Source: Streptomyces sp. SAI-135
GTDB lineage: Bacteria > Actinomycetota > Actinomycetes > Streptomycetales > Streptomycetaceae
NCBI RefSeq assembly: GCF_029893805.1
Contig: NZ_JARXYP010000002.1
Coordinates: forward strand, 1,364,001-1,428,000
DNA length: 64,000 nt
Direction of reading: 5' to 3'
How positions within the stretch are numbered: position 1 is the first letter of the stretch; every line of letters begins with the position of its first letter. This document shows positions 40,529 to 50,082 of this stretch, in pieces. Below the pieces are notes generated by a model, which made no database searches, was not told the origin of the DNA, and worked only from the letters and a program-made list of their open reading frames with translations. The position numbers and the translations under genes are program-made.

Positions 40529-41602
40529 GTGACGACGCTTTTCACCGGTTTCCAGCTGGGCGGACTGCGGCTGCCCAACCGGGTGGTCATGGCCCCGATG
40601 ACCCGGGTGCGGGCCGCCGAGGGCGGGCTGGCGACACCCTCGATGGCGCGCTACTACGCCCAGCGGGCGAGCGCCGGCCTGATCGTCAGCGAGGGGGTGC
40701 AGCCGAGCCTGGTCGGGCAGTCCAATCCGGGCACACCGGGGCTGTACACCGACGAGCAGGTGGCCTCGTGGCGCCCGGTGACCGAGGCCGTGCACACCAA
40801 CGGGGGCCGCATCTTCGCGCAGATCATGCACGGCGGGCGGGTCTCGCACCCCGACACCACCGGTCTGCGCCCCGTCGGCCCCTCGGCCGTACCGGCCACC
40901 GGCGGGGTGTTCACCCCCACGGGACCGCAACCCGCCCCGGTGCCGCGGGCGTTGGACACGGCGGAGGTGCCCGGGCATGCCGAGTCGTACGCCGAGGCCG
41001 CGCGCCGCGCCGTCGACGCGGGGTTCGACGGGGTGGAACTGCACGGCGCCAACGGCTACCTGATCTCGCAGTTCCTCTCCTCCAACGCCAATCTGCGCAC
41101 GGACCGTTACGGCGGCTCGGTGGCCGGCCGGATCCGGTTCGCCGTGGAGGCGGCCGCCGCGACCGTGGACGCGGTGGGCGCGGAGCGGACCGGTATCCGC
41201 CTCTCGCCGGGCGGCACGTTCTGGGGAGTCGAGGAGACGGACGTGCCCGAGCTGTACACCGCGCTGCTGACCGAGCTGTCCGGGCTCCGGCTTGCCTACG
41301 TCCACCTGGAGGCCACCGCCCCGGAGGAGACCCTCCTCGCCCTGCGCCGCGTCTGGCCGGGCGCGCTCGTCATGAACCCGGTGCAGCCGATGGGCGCCAA
41401 GCAGACCGGCCGCTCCGAGGCCGACCACTGGCTCGGTCTCGGCGCCGATCTCATCAGCTTCGGCCGCGCCTTCATCGCCAACCCGGATCTGGTCGAGCGA
41501 CTGCGCACCGATCTGCCGATCGCCCCCGCCGACGAGGCCACCTACTTCCAGGGCGGGGACGGCGGCTACCTCACTTATCCCGCATACCAGTACACGGCAT
41601 GA
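40529..41602 (+). CDS. Old yellow enzyme family ene-reductase (classical type)
   Basis: A 357-residue FMN-dependent reductase of the classical OYE/NemA class: LFTGFQLGGLRLPNRVVMAPMTRVRA, GLIVSEGVQPS, QIMHGGRVSHPD, the substrate-binding pair in ELHGANGYLISQFLSSNANLRTDRYGGS, and LISFGRAFIANPDLVERL. It reduces activated alkenes, quinones or nitro compounds with NAD(P)H. GAAGGAG lies seven bases before the GTG at 40529. Under MerR-type control it looks like an inducible detoxification enzyme for electrophiles. This is the second OYE gene of the window, and the first is of the YqjM class. Confidence 0.92.
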   Translation: MTTLFTGFQLGGLRLPNRVVMAPMTRVRAAEGGLATPSMARYYAQRASAGLIVSEGVQPSLVGQSNPGTPGLYTDEQVASWRPVTEAVHTNGGRIFAQIMHGGRVSHPDTTGLRPVGPSAVPATGGVFTPTGPQPAPVPRALDTAEVPGHAESYAEAARRAVDAGFDGVELHGANGYLISQFLSSNANLRTDRYGGSVAGRIRFAVEAAAATVDAVGAERTGIRLSPGGTFWGVEETDVPELYTALLTELSGLRLAYVHLEATAPEETLLALRRVWPGALVMNPVQPMGAKQTGRSEADHWLGLGADLISFGRAFIANPDLVERLRTDLPIAPADEATYFQGGDGGYLTYPAYQYTA

Positions 41603-41676
41603 CGTCCGGGTGGCGGAGACACCACGAATAGGTAACGAAGGTCAACCGGAGGCAATGCCGGGTGGTCTAGTCCGAC

Positions 41677-42936
41677 ATGAAGATCTCTTTCCTGCTCCAC
41701 AACGCCTACGGGATCGGAGGCACCATCACCACCACGTTCAACCTGGCCCAGGCCCTGGCCGAACGGCACGAGGTGGAGATCGTGTCCGTGCTGCGGCACC
41801 GGGAGCTGCCCAACTTCGTGCTGGATCACCGGGTTTCGCTGCGGCCACTGGTCGATCTCAGACAGGAGAAGGAGCACCCTTCACACCTGAGACCGGCGCA
41901 GGTGTTCCCGCGCTCGGAGTACCGGTACGGCCAGTACAGCGAACTGACCGACCGTCGGATAGCGGAGGCCCTCGCCACCACCGACGCGGACGCGGTGATC
42001 GGCACCCGCCCGGGGCTCAACGTCCATCTCGCGGGCCAGGCGCCGCCGCGGGTCGCCCGGATCGGGCAGGAGCACCTCACCCTGGACAACCACTCGCCCC
42101 GGCTGCGCACCGCACTGCGCCGGGCCTACCGCGGGCTCGACGTGCTCACCACGGTCACCGAGGCGGACGCGACCGCCTACCGGCGCCGGATGCGGCTGCC
42201 CGGCGTCCGGGTGGAAGCACTGCCCAACAGCGTGCCGGATCCCGCGCTGCCGGCCGCGGACGGCTCGGCCAAGGTGGTCGTCGCGGCCGGGCGGCTGGTC
42301 CGGGTGAAGCGGTTCGACCTGCTCGTCGAGGCCTTCGCGGCGGTCGCCGCCCGGCATCCGGACTGGCAGCTGCGCATCTACGGCAAGGGTGAGGAAGAGG
42401 ACCGGCTGCGGCGGCTCATCACCGACCGTGGCCTGTGGAACAACGTCTTCCTCATGGGGGCCGCGGCCCCGATGGAGGCGGAGTGGGTCAAGGGCTCGAT
42501 CGGGGTGGCCGCCTCCGACTTCGAACCCTTCGGCATGACCATCGTCGAGGCGATGCGCTGCGGGCTGCCCGTGGTGAGCACCGACTGTCCCCACGGGCCC
42601 GCCGAGATCATCGCGGACGGCGTCGACGGCCGGCTGGTGCCGGTCGGGGACCGGGACGCGATGGCGGCGGCCCTGCTGGAGCTGGTCGGGGACGACGAGC
42701 TGCGCCGCCGTATGAGCCGGGCGGCTGTCGAGAACGCGCGCCGGTTCGCTCCCGGTCCCGTCGTCGAACAGGCCGAACGCCTCATCGAGGAGGCCGTGTC
42801 GGCGCGGCGGGCGGGCCGGCGGGTCGTGCGGCAGCGTCAGGGCGGAACGCTGACCGCGCGGGGTTCCGCCGCCAGGGACACCGCGCTGGTCGCGGCGAGC
42901 GGCGCGCTGCGCCTCGTACGGAAGGGACGGTCATGA
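41677..42936 (+). CDS. Glycosyltransferase family 4
   Basis: A 419-residue GT-B fold enzyme. The N-terminal acceptor domain begins MKISFLLHNAYGIGGTITTTFNLAQALAERHEVEIVSV; the C-terminal donor domain has AAGRLVRVKRFDLLVEAFAAVAARHPDWQLRIYGKGEEEDRL and the nucleotide-sugar motif SDFEPFGMTIVEAMRCGLPVVSTDCPHGPAEII (EX7E type). It transfers a sugar from a nucleotide donor with retention, probably to a cell-surface polymer. The end is basic. Its stop overlaps the next gene's start (ATGA), so they are co-translated. Confidence 0.9.
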   Translation: MKISFLLHNAYGIGGTITTTFNLAQALAERHEVEIVSVLRHRELPNFVLDHRVSLRPLVDLRQEKEHPSHLRPAQVFPRSEYRYGQYSELTDRRIAEALATTDADAVIGTRPGLNVHLAGQAPPRVARIGQEHLTLDNHSPRLRTALRRAYRGLDVLTTVTEADATAYRRRMRLPGVRVEALPNSVPDPALPAADGSAKVVVAAGRLVRVKRFDLLVEAFAAVAARHPDWQLRIYGKGEEEDRLRRLITDRGLWNNVFLMGAAAPMEAEWVKGSIGVAASDFEPFGMTIVEAMRCGLPVVSTDCPHGPAEIIADGVDGRLVPVGDRDAMAAALLELVGDDELRRRMSRAAVENARRFAPGPVVEQAERLIEEAVSARRAGRRVVRQRQGGTLTARGSAARDTALVAASGALRLVRKGRS

Positions 42937-43709
42937 CGACCACGCCACGCGCCGGATGCGCGATCGACGCGGAGGGCCGGATCACCTTCGAGCTGCCGGC
43001 GGCCGACGGGCACGCCCTGCTGCTGCGGCTGCGGCCGAAGAAGGGGCAGCCCGAGGACACCCTGCACGTCCTCGACCTGGAATCCGTCGGCGCGGGGCGC
43101 GCCCGGGCCGTGCTGGACGCGGATCCCGTGCTCGCGGAGGGCCGGTGGGACGTGTATCTGCTGGACGGGTCCGAGCGCACGCGGCTGCGTCCGGGGCCCC
43201 GTGACCTGCGGGTCCTGGTCGAGGGGCAGCTGGGTGAGCGCCCCGGGCCGCTGGCCGTGCGGGTCCCCTATGTCACCAAGGACGGCTACCTCGCGCTGCG
43301 GACCTGGGTGCGGCCCGCGCACGCGGAGGTCGGCCGCGTGGACGTCACGGGCGGGACGCTGGGGTTCGCGGCGCGGCTGCACGGTGCCTCGCTGCGGGAC
43401 GGCGCCGAGGTGCGGCTGCGGCTGCGGCGGGGCGAGGGGGCCGTACGCACGCTTGAGCCGCTGGTCGCGGAGGACGGCCGGAGCTTCTCCTTCACGGTCG
43501 ACGACGAGACGCTGGACAGCGGCGTCTGGGACCTGTACGTACGGCCCGCTCCCGGAGCCCCGATGATCCGCCTCGCGCGTCTCCTGGACGACGTGGCGGA
43601 CCGCAAGCACGTCTTCGTCTATCCCGGTGCCACGGCCGGGAAGGCCGTGGTGCGGCCCTACTACACGGTCGACAACGAGCTGTCCCTGGAGGTGACCCGG
43701 ACCGGCTGA
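42933..43709 (+). CDS. Unrecognised beta-rich protein coupled to the glycosyltransferase
   Basis: A 258-residue protein I cannot place in a known family. It is rich in short strands with alternating hydrophobic and charged residues (ITFELPAADGHALLLRLRPKK, GRWDVYLLDGSERTRLRPGPRDLR, GTLGFAARLHGASLRDGAEVRLRLRR, SGVWDLYVRPA), and two similar halves suggest a duplicated beta-sandwich. It ends VRPYYTVDNELSLEV. There is no signal peptide or membrane segment. Its ATG at 42933 overlaps the glycosyltransferase stop and follows GAAGGGACGG, so it is translationally coupled and probably helps in the same glycan step. Confidence 0.8.
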   Translation: MTTTPRAGCAIDAEGRITFELPAADGHALLLRLRPKKGQPEDTLHVLDLESVGAGRARAVLDADPVLAEGRWDVYLLDGSERTRLRPGPRDLRVLVEGQLGERPGPLAVRVPYVTKDGYLALRTWVRPAHAEVGRVDVTGGTLGFAARLHGASLRDGAEVRLRLRRGEGAVRTLEPLVAEDGRSFSFTVDDETLDSGVWDLYVRPAPGAPMIRLARLLDDVADRKHVFVYPGATAGKAVVRPYYTVDNELSLEVTRTG

Positions 43710-43731
43710 GACGCGGCACGTGTGCGTGCCG

Positions 43732-44887
43732 TCAGCCCCAGAGCACGTGGAGCGCGGGCGGCTTGCGGAAGACCAGGCCCCGCGGGGCGGCGGGGCGGGC
43801 CGGGTCGAGACGCAGGGCGGGGAGGCGGTCGAGCAGGTGCCGCAGGGCGATGCGGGTCTCCAGGCGGGCCAGGTGGGCGGCGAGGCAGTAGTGGGGGCCG
43901 TGCGCGAAGGCCAGCTGGAGGCGGGCGTTCGCGCGGCGGACGTCGAAGCGGTCGGGGTCCGGGAAGACCTCGGGATCCCGGTTGGCGCCCGTCAGGGGAG
44001 ACCGTGACGAGGTCGCCCCGGCGGATCGCGGCCGGGCCGAGCGTGAGGTCACGCGTGGCGTAGCGGTCCACGACGGCCGCACCGGGTTCCAGGCGCAGCG
44101 ACTCCTCGATCGCACCGTCCAGCAGGCCGAAGTCGGCCCGCACGAGGGAGAGTTGGTCGGGGTGGCCCAGGAGGTGCAGCAGCGCGTTGGTGATCATCGC
44201 CTCGGTGGTCTCTATGCCGCCGAACATCAGCACCGCGGCGTTGGAGGCAACCTCGGGCAGCGCCAGCCGGCCGGCGGCGGAGGTCAGGAGCGAGTCGGCC
44301 CCGTCCGCGACCGTGGCCTCGACCGCCCGCCGCAGCTGTGCGTACGCCTCCGGGCCCGCGGTTCCTGCCTGACGGCCCTCCGTGAGGTCCGAGACCGACC
44401 GCACGATGGCCTCGTACCAGGAGAGCACCGTGTCCGTGTCGGCCTCCACCAGGCCGAGCGCCTCGGTGACTACGGCGACGGCGAGCGGTCCGGCGAAGGC
44501 GCGGCGCAGTTCGGCGGCGCCCGCGGGGGCGAGCGCGGTGACGAGCCGGTCGCTCTCCCTCTCGATGAACGCGGCGAACCCGTCGCGCACTGCGCGGGGG
44601 CGGAAGGGCGCGGTGAACGGCTCGCGGTGGCGGCTGTGTGCGTCGCCGTCCAGGGAGAGCATGCTCGGGCCGACGATCCGGGCGGTGGAGAAGCGGGGGT
44701 CGTCGACGGTGAAGGTCTCGGCGTCCCGCATCACGTCGAGGGCCAGATCGCGGCGGGTCACCAGCCAGCCGTTCAGCTCGGGCAGCCAGGAGACGGGTTC
44801 GTGCGCGCGCAGTGCGGCCAGGCACGGATGCGGATCACCGGCGAGTTCGGCCGCGGTGACGGCGGCGCCGAGCGGGAATCCGATCAC
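43732..44887 (-). pseudogene. Cytochrome P450 with single-base frameshift
   Basis: The two frames together give a complete P450 of about 384 residues: LAALRAHEPVSWLPELNGWLVTRRDLALDVMRD, I-helix VLMFGGIETTEAM, K-helix EESLRLEPG (ExxR), then after the shift [17 protein letters not shown] and the haem loop [17 protein letters not shown]. The frames join at a run of four G on the plus strand (43995-43998), where three G would restore [12 protein letters not shown]. The total length is one base more than a multiple of three. The start is probably the GTG at 44887. As it stands the haem ligand is lost. A sequencing error in the run is also possible. Confidence 0.85.
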
Positions 44888-45008
44888 GCTCCAGGCTAAC
44901 CCGGCGGAAAACACGTGGCGGACGCGGATCGGGCGGCCTACGCTGCTCGACGATGACGACTCACACTCCTGAACGATGGGGGGTCCCGTCCGCGCAAGGT
45001 GAGCGCTG

Positions 45009-46367
45009 ATGCTCACTTCGACCGCGAACGACGACATCCGAACGTCCTTCTGGCCGCGCGTGCGCGAGTTCGCCGTGCCGGCCTCCATGATCGAGACCGC
45101 GACCGTCCGGCGCCTCGCCGGGGACTGGGCGGGGGCGTTTGCCGCCGCGGGTTTCGACGTCGACCTCAATCTCCGTGCGGTGGCGCGCGATCACGGCCGG
45201 GACCTGGCGTCCCGGGTCCGTACCGATCTGCGCGCCCTCGCCCCCGACCTGCTGCGCTGGCACATGCCGAGGATCGCCCCGGACGGGCTGCTGCGGCCCG
45301 GCCTCACCCTGGCCCTGGCGCGGTACGACACCGTCGAGGGCCCCGTGCACCTGGTGGCCCGGACCGCACCCGCCTGGGCGGACGCCGGCCAGCGGATCAG
45401 CCTCGCGCTCTGGTCCCGTTCCGTGCCCGACGCCGTACGGCATCCGCACCCGCGCCCGAACCGGCGGTTCCGGCTGGACCTGCACCGGCATCTGTGGGAC
45501 GCGTCCAGGGCCGGGGAGTTGCGGGCACGGTCGGGGGCCGGCGGGCCACCGGGACGGCAACCTCCCAGCACTGGAACGGAGTTGGCGGTTCCGGCGGCCT
45601 GTGCCGTCGACCGCTGGGGAGCCGAGGCGCGGATACTGCTCGCCGCCGAAGGCCGGGCCGGTGGCTGCCTGTCGGTGCGGTGGGGCGGGCGGCGCCGGCT
45701 GGTGCTGGAGCTCGCCGCGGACGACGGCCCGATCCGCCCCGTACCGACGCCCTCGGCCGCCGCCGTCTCCGCGCTTCCCGTCCTGCCCGATGCCGCGACC
45801 TGGGTGCCGCCCGACCTCCGGCTGCTGCGTGCCGGCGCGATCGAACCGGATCGGCTGCACCCCCTGGTGGCCGAGGCGCTGGCCCCGGACCGGGCGGCCA
45901 CCGGACCGGCCCGTACCCCCGACCCGCCCGGCCGGCCGCGTGTCGTGGAGTGCCGGGGAGCCCGCCACCGGATCGGTCTGGTCGACGGGGCGCTGGCCCC
46001 GCTCGACCACGACCCGGACGAGATCCGGCGGGAGGAGCTGCTGGTCGCGCTGACCGGCACCCCGCTCCCCTGCCTCCAGGCGATCGACGAGGCACACCGC
46101 CGTCCGCACTGTCTGGACGGCGTCCGCGAACGTCTCGTGCACGGTGACACCGCCGGCGCGTTGGCCGTCGTGGAAGGACTGCTGGGGCCCGAGGCACTGC
46201 TGCGCCCCGGCCCCCTCCGGGACGAACTGGAGGCGGCCGCGCTGCGACGCGTCACCTACGGCCTGTTCAGGGCCGGGCTGACAGGGCCCGGACCCACCTG
46301 GTTCCGCCCGCGTCCGACCGGTCGCGACTCCCGGACCCGCCGCGCCCGCCCGCGGCACACGCACTGA
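45009..46367 (+). CDS. Unrecognised protein at the head of the MoxR/VWA cluster
   Basis: A 452-residue protein without a family I can name. It begins MLTSTANDDIRTSFWPRVREFAVPASMIETATVRRLAGDWAGAFAAAGFDVDLNLR, has a region of strands with WSRSVPDAVRHPHPRP, a Pro/Gly-rich middle (about 170-195), and a helical C-terminal part (CLQAIDEAHRRPHCLDGVRERLVHGDTAGALAVVEGLLGPEALL), then a basic tail. No signal peptide or membrane helix is seen. It lies 152 bp before the MoxR ATPase gene on the same strand, so it may be its substrate or adaptor; this is inference from position. Confidence 0.75.
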   Translation: MLTSTANDDIRTSFWPRVREFAVPASMIETATVRRLAGDWAGAFAAAGFDVDLNLRAVARDHGRDLASRVRTDLRALAPDLLRWHMPRIAPDGLLRPGLTLALARYDTVEGPVHLVARTAPAWADAGQRISLALWSRSVPDAVRHPHPRPNRRFRLDLHRHLWDASRAGELRARSGAGGPPGRQPPSTGTELAVPAACAVDRWGAEARILLAAEGRAGGCLSVRWGGRRRLVLELAADDGPIRPVPTPSAAAVSALPVLPDAATWVPPDLRLLRAGAIEPDRLHPLVAEALAPDRAATGPARTPDPPGRPRVVECRGARHRIGLVDGALAPLDHDPDEIRREELLVALTGTPLPCLQAIDEAHRRPHCLDGVRERLVHGDTAGALAVVEGLLGPEALLRPGPLRDELEAAALRRVTYGLFRAGLTGPGPTWFRPRPTGRDSRTRRARPRHTH

Positions 46368-46519
46368 CTCCGCCACCTCGGCTTCTGAAAACCCCCCACG
46401 CGGACCCCTTCACCTCGACTCCCGGAACCCGCCCGCCCGACCAGCGCACGCACGCATACCCCTCCACCGGGGACTCCGTCCCCCTTTCCGGCCCACGCCT
46501 GGCCCACAGGTGATCACAC

Positions 46520-47746
46520 ATGCCCATGACATCCCCCGCCCCCGCCCCCGCGTCCCAACTCGACGTCGCCGCCGATCTGTTGACCCTGTTGCGCGACTCC
46601 ACCACCGAACCGCGCCCCGACTCCCAGCTGGAGGCCCTCACCCTGGCCGTGGCCGCCGATCTGCCGGTCCTGCTGTGGGGTGAGCCCGGCATCGGCAAGA
46701 CCGCGGCCCTGACCCAGCTCGCCGAGACCCTGGACCTGCCGCTGACCACGGTGATCGCCAGCGTGCACGAGCCCTCCGACTTCTCGGGCCTGCCCGTGGT
46801 CGGGGACGCTCCCGCCACCCAGGGCGTGCCGATGGCCCCGCCGGACTGGGCCGTGCGGCTGGTGCGGGCCGGGCGGGGGCTGCTGTTCCTGGACGAGTTG
46901 TCCACCGCGCCGCCCGCCGTCCAGGCCGCGCTGCTCAGGCTGGTCCTGGAGCGGCGCATCGGCACGCTGCGACTGCCGCCCGCGGTGCGGATCGTGGCCG
47001 CCGCCAATCCCCGGTCCTCGGCGGCCGACGGCTGGGAACTGAGCCCACCGCTGGCCAACCGGTTCGTCCATCTCCAGTGGACCCACGACCACGAGGTCGT
47101 CGTCCGCGGTCTCGGCGGGACCTGGCCGCGGGCCACCCTGCCGCGGCTCGATCCGAGCAGGTTGCGCGAGGCCGTGGAGTTCGCCCGCCGCGCGGTGTGC
47201 GGACTGCTCGCCGCGCGGCCCACGCTCGTGCACCGGCTGCCCGCCGGCGAGACCCGGCGGGGCGGTCCCTGGCCGTCGCCGCGGAGCTGGGACATGACAC
47301 TGTCCCTGGTCGCGTTCGCGACCGCGGCCGGATCCGCGCGGGACGTGCTCTCCCTGCTGGTCCGGGGCACGGTGGGCGACGGCCCCGGCCTCGAGCTGCT
47401 GGCGAGCCTGGACCGGCTGGACCTGCCGGACCCGGAGGACGTGCTGGCCGATCCCGCGGGGGCTGTCCTGCCCGAGCGGGGAGACCTGCGGCAGGCCGTG
47501 CTCGACGGCGTGGTGGCGGCCGTACGCGCACGTCCTGACCGGGCCCGCTGGGACTCGGCGTGGGCGGTGCTGGCGCGGGCGCTGGAGACCGGCGCCCCGG
47601 ACCTGGTGGTCGTGCCCGCGACCACGCTGGCCTCGCTGCGGCAGCAGGACTGGGACGTGCCGGAGACGATCGAGAGGCTCGCCGGGACGGTGGCGCTGTC
47701 GCGGCGGGCGGACCGGGCGGCGGTCGCCTCCGAGGCCCGGCGATGA
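46520..47746 (+). CDS. MoxR-family AAA+ ATPase
   Basis: A 408-residue AAA+ protein: Walker A GEPGIGKT (54-61), Walker B LLFLDELS (about 120-127), sensor-1 IVAAANP and a downstream LANRFVHLQW with the arginine finger region. The insertion STAPPAVQAALLRLVLERRIG after Walker B is typical of MoxR. MoxR ATPases act as chaperones that load metals or remodel partners together with VWA proteins. The stop overlaps the start of the VWA gene by ATGA, so the pair is made in equal amounts. The ATG at 46520 has AGGTG upstream. Confidence 0.92.
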   Translation: MPMTSPAPAPASQLDVAADLLTLLRDSTTEPRPDSQLEALTLAVAADLPVLLWGEPGIGKTAALTQLAETLDLPLTTVIASVHEPSDFSGLPVVGDAPATQGVPMAPPDWAVRLVRAGRGLLFLDELSTAPPAVQAALLRLVLERRIGTLRLPPAVRIVAAANPRSSAADGWELSPPLANRFVHLQWTHDHEVVVRGLGGTWPRATLPRLDPSRLREAVEFARRAVCGLLAARPTLVHRLPAGETRRGGPWPSPRSWDMTLSLVAFATAAGSARDVLSLLVRGTVGDGPGLELLASLDRLDLPDPEDVLADPAGAVLPERGDLRQAVLDGVVAAVRARPDRARWDSAWAVLARALETGAPDLVVVPATTLASLRQQDWDVPETIERLAGTVALSRRADRAAVASEARR

Positions 47747-49008
47747 GCGGGCCCGTCCCCGGGGAAGGGGGCCGCCTGGACCGCGAGAAGCTGTTCGCCG
47801 CCCGTCTCCACGCCGCCCGGGCTCGCCCGTACCTCGCCACCGCGCTGTTCGCCCTGCACACCGTCGAGTCGCACAGGGTGCCGACGATGGCCGTCGACCG
47901 GCACTGGCGGTGCTACGTCTCCCCGGCGTTCGTGGACCGGATGCCGGTGGAGGAGCTGGCGGGCGTGTGGGTGCACGAGGTGTCCCACCTGCTGCGCGAC
48001 CACCACGGGCGCGGTGACCGCGTCGCCCGGGAGCGCGGGCTGACGGGTCTCGGTGACCGGCTGCGGATGAACATCGCCGCGGACTGCGAGATCAACGACG
48101 ACGCGTACGGCGACGGACTGGTCGGGCCCGAGGGCGCCGTGCGGCCCTGGCGGCTGAAGCTGCCCGAGGGAAAGCTCATGGAGGAGTACCTGAGCGGGAT
48201 CAGCCTCGGTGCGCTCCCCCTCGACCTGTCCTGGCTGGACTGCGGCAGCGGCGCCGACGGCCTGGACCGCCCGTGGGACCTGGGCCCGGAGGGGGCGGAC
48301 GGGCTGAGCGAGCAGGAGCGGGACGCGGTCCGCTTCCGGGTGGCGCAGGGCATCAGGGCGCGTCCCGGGAGCGCCCCGCGGGGCTGGCGGCGGTGGGCGG
48401 AGGAGGCGTTCCATCCGCCGCAGCCGTGGCGGGACCTGCTGGGCGCGGCGCTGCGTTCGGCGGCCTCCGGGTCCGGCGCGGGCGACGACTACAGCTACGG
48501 CCGTCCCTCGCGGCGCTCCGCGGGAACGCCCGGGGTGGTGCTGCCGAGTCTGCGGCGGCGGCCGCCGCGGGTCTGCGTGATCATCGACACCTCCGGCTCG
48601 GTCAGCGACGCCGAACTGGGCAGCGCCCTGCTGGAGGTGGCCGCGATCTCCCGTGCCGTGGGTGGCCGCCGGGACCTGGTCCGTGTTCTGTCGTGCGACG
48701 CGGCGGCCGGGGTCGTGCGTCCGCTGTGCCGGGCCGAGGGCATCGCGCTGGTCGGCGGCGGGGGCACCGACCTGCGCACGGGATTCGACAAGGCGTTGCG
48801 CTCGCGGCCCCGTCCGGACGTCGTCGTGGCCCTGACCGACGGCCAGACGCCCTGGCCTGACGCACGGCCCGCCTGCCGTACGGTCGTCGGCCTGTTCCCG
48901 AGGCCCGGCAGGAGCGGGGCGCGACGCGAGAACGACCCCGAGTACGTTCCCGACACACCGCCCGCCTGGGCCCGGGTGGTGGAGATCGGCCCGGCGTCCG
49001 TCGGGTAG
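47743..49008 (+). CDS. VWA-like metallopeptidase-domain protein (COG3864/DUF2201 type)
   Basis: A 421-residue protein. The N-terminal predicted metallopeptidase domain carries HEVSH (78-82, the HExxH zinc motif) and a following NIAADCEINDD, which can give the third ligand. The C-terminal VWA-like domain has a MIDAS metal site: DTSGS (282-286), Thr342 in GGTDLRTG and Asp366 in ALTDGQTPWP. Such MoxR-coupled VWA proteins form a chaperone pair in which the ATPase pulls on the VWA partner. The start overlaps the MoxR stop. Active peptidase function is predicted from motif only. Confidence 0.9.
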   Translation: MSGPVPGEGGRLDREKLFAARLHAARARPYLATALFALHTVESHRVPTMAVDRHWRCYVSPAFVDRMPVEELAGVWVHEVSHLLRDHHGRGDRVARERGLTGLGDRLRMNIAADCEINDDAYGDGLVGPEGAVRPWRLKLPEGKLMEEYLSGISLGALPLDLSWLDCGSGADGLDRPWDLGPEGADGLSEQERDAVRFRVAQGIRARPGSAPRGWRRWAEEAFHPPQPWRDLLGAALRSAASGSGAGDDYSYGRPSRRSAGTPGVVLPSLRRRPPRVCVIIDTSGSVSDAELGSALLEVAAISRAVGGRRDLVRVLSCDAAAGVVRPLCRAEGIALVGGGGTDLRTGFDKALRSRPRPDVVVALTDGQTPWPDARPACRTVVGLFPRPGRSGARRENDPEYVPDTPPAWARVVEIGPASVG

Positions 49009-49106
49009 CGGGGCAGCCGTGGGGTGGACGCGGGGGTGGTGGGCCACGAGATCATGGGGGCAGGCGGAGTCCGGAGCACATCGGGGGCCTGGGCGGGAGG
49101 AGTGCC

Positions 49107-50006
49107 ATGACCAATGTCGACGTGCACCAGCATCTGTGGAGCCCGGCGCTGGTGACGGCCCTGCGGGCGCGCAGCGAGCCGCCGTACCTGGACGGCTGGA
49201 CGCTGTATCTGGACGGCGAGCCGCCCTACGACCTCCCGCCCGCCGACCACGACACGGCCCTGCGCGCGGAGCTCGCCGCCACCGACGGCCTGGGGCTCGC
49301 ACTGGTCTCCCTCTCGGCGCCGATCGGCGTGGAGTGGCTGCCCGCGGCCGAGGCACGGCCGCTCCTCGACGCCTATCACGAGGGCGCGGCCGCACTCCCC
49401 GGGCCCTTCGGGGCGTGGGCCGCCGCGTGTGTGCGGGACGTCGACGCCAGGACGACGGCCGACTGGCTGGACGAGGGGTTCGTCGGCCTCCAGCTGCCCG
49501 CCGACGCCCTTGCGGACGCGGCCGGTTACGCCCGCTGCGCGCCCCTGCTCGACCTGCTCGAGGAGCGCGACCTCCCGCTGTTCGTCCACCCCGGACCCGC
49601 GGCCGGTGGCGCCGCGGGGCCCGGCTGGTGGCCCGCGATGGTCCCCTACGTCCAGCAGATGCACGCCGCCTGGTTCGCCTTCCGCGCCTACGGCCGGCCC
49701 CGCCACCCCCGGCTGCGGGTGTGCTTCGCGCTGCTGGCCGGGCTCGCCCCGCTGCACGGGGAGCGGTTCGCCGCGCGCGGGGGCGGCGCGGCGGAGCCGG
49801 ACCCGTCGGTCTTCGTCGAGACGTCCTCGTACGGGCCGCGCGCGGTCGAGTCCGTCGTGCGGGCCCTGGGCGTGGACGCCGTGGTCCAGGGCTCGGACCG
49901 GCCGTACGCGGAACCCCCGCAGCACCCGGGCCACGGGCTCGGCGGAGCGGCGGCCTACGCCTTCCGGATCGCCAACCCCCGACGGCTGCTCACCGGCAGG
50001 ACCTGA
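49107..50006 (+). CDS. Amidohydrolase family protein
   Basis: A 299-residue TIM-barrel metal hydrolase of the amidohydrolase-2 class. The N-terminal metal motif is VDVHQHLWSP, then LPLFVHPGPAAGG (metal His), a segment LRVCFALLAGLAPLHGERFAARGG and VVQGSDRPYAEPP with the metal Asp at the end. The family includes decarboxylases and lactonases; the substrate is unknown. GGGAGGAG lies before the ATG at 49107. It stands just upstream of the zinc uptake operon but before the Zur boxes, so it is not clearly under their control. Confidence 0.85.
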   Translation: MTNVDVHQHLWSPALVTALRARSEPPYLDGWTLYLDGEPPYDLPPADHDTALRAELAATDGLGLALVSLSAPIGVEWLPAAEARPLLDAYHEGAAALPGPFGAWAAACVRDVDARTTADWLDEGFVGLQLPADALADAAGYARCAPLLDLLEERDLPLFVHPGPAAGGAAGPGWWPAMVPYVQQMHAAWFAFRAYGRPRHPRLRVCFALLAGLAPLHGERFAARGGGAAEPDPSVFVETSSYGPRAVESVVRALGVDAVVQGSDRPYAEPPQHPGHGLGGAAAYAFRIANPRRLLTGRT

Positions 50007-50043
50007 CGGCGGGCCTGGCTCCGACCAGGGGCGAGTCAATTAT

Positions 50044-50058
50044 TGGCAACGGTTTTCA
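50044..50058. promoter_or_regulatory. Zur box 1 upstream of znuA
   Basis: TGGCAACGGTTTTCA matches the Streptomyces Zur consensus TGRNAAYNRTTWTCA at every defined position (consensus quoted from memory). It lies 81 bp upstream of the zinc-binding protein gene. Zinc-loaded Zur would repress the operon here. Confidence 0.75.
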
Positions 50059-50082
50059 TCAACCGGTCACCAAGCCTGTTTA

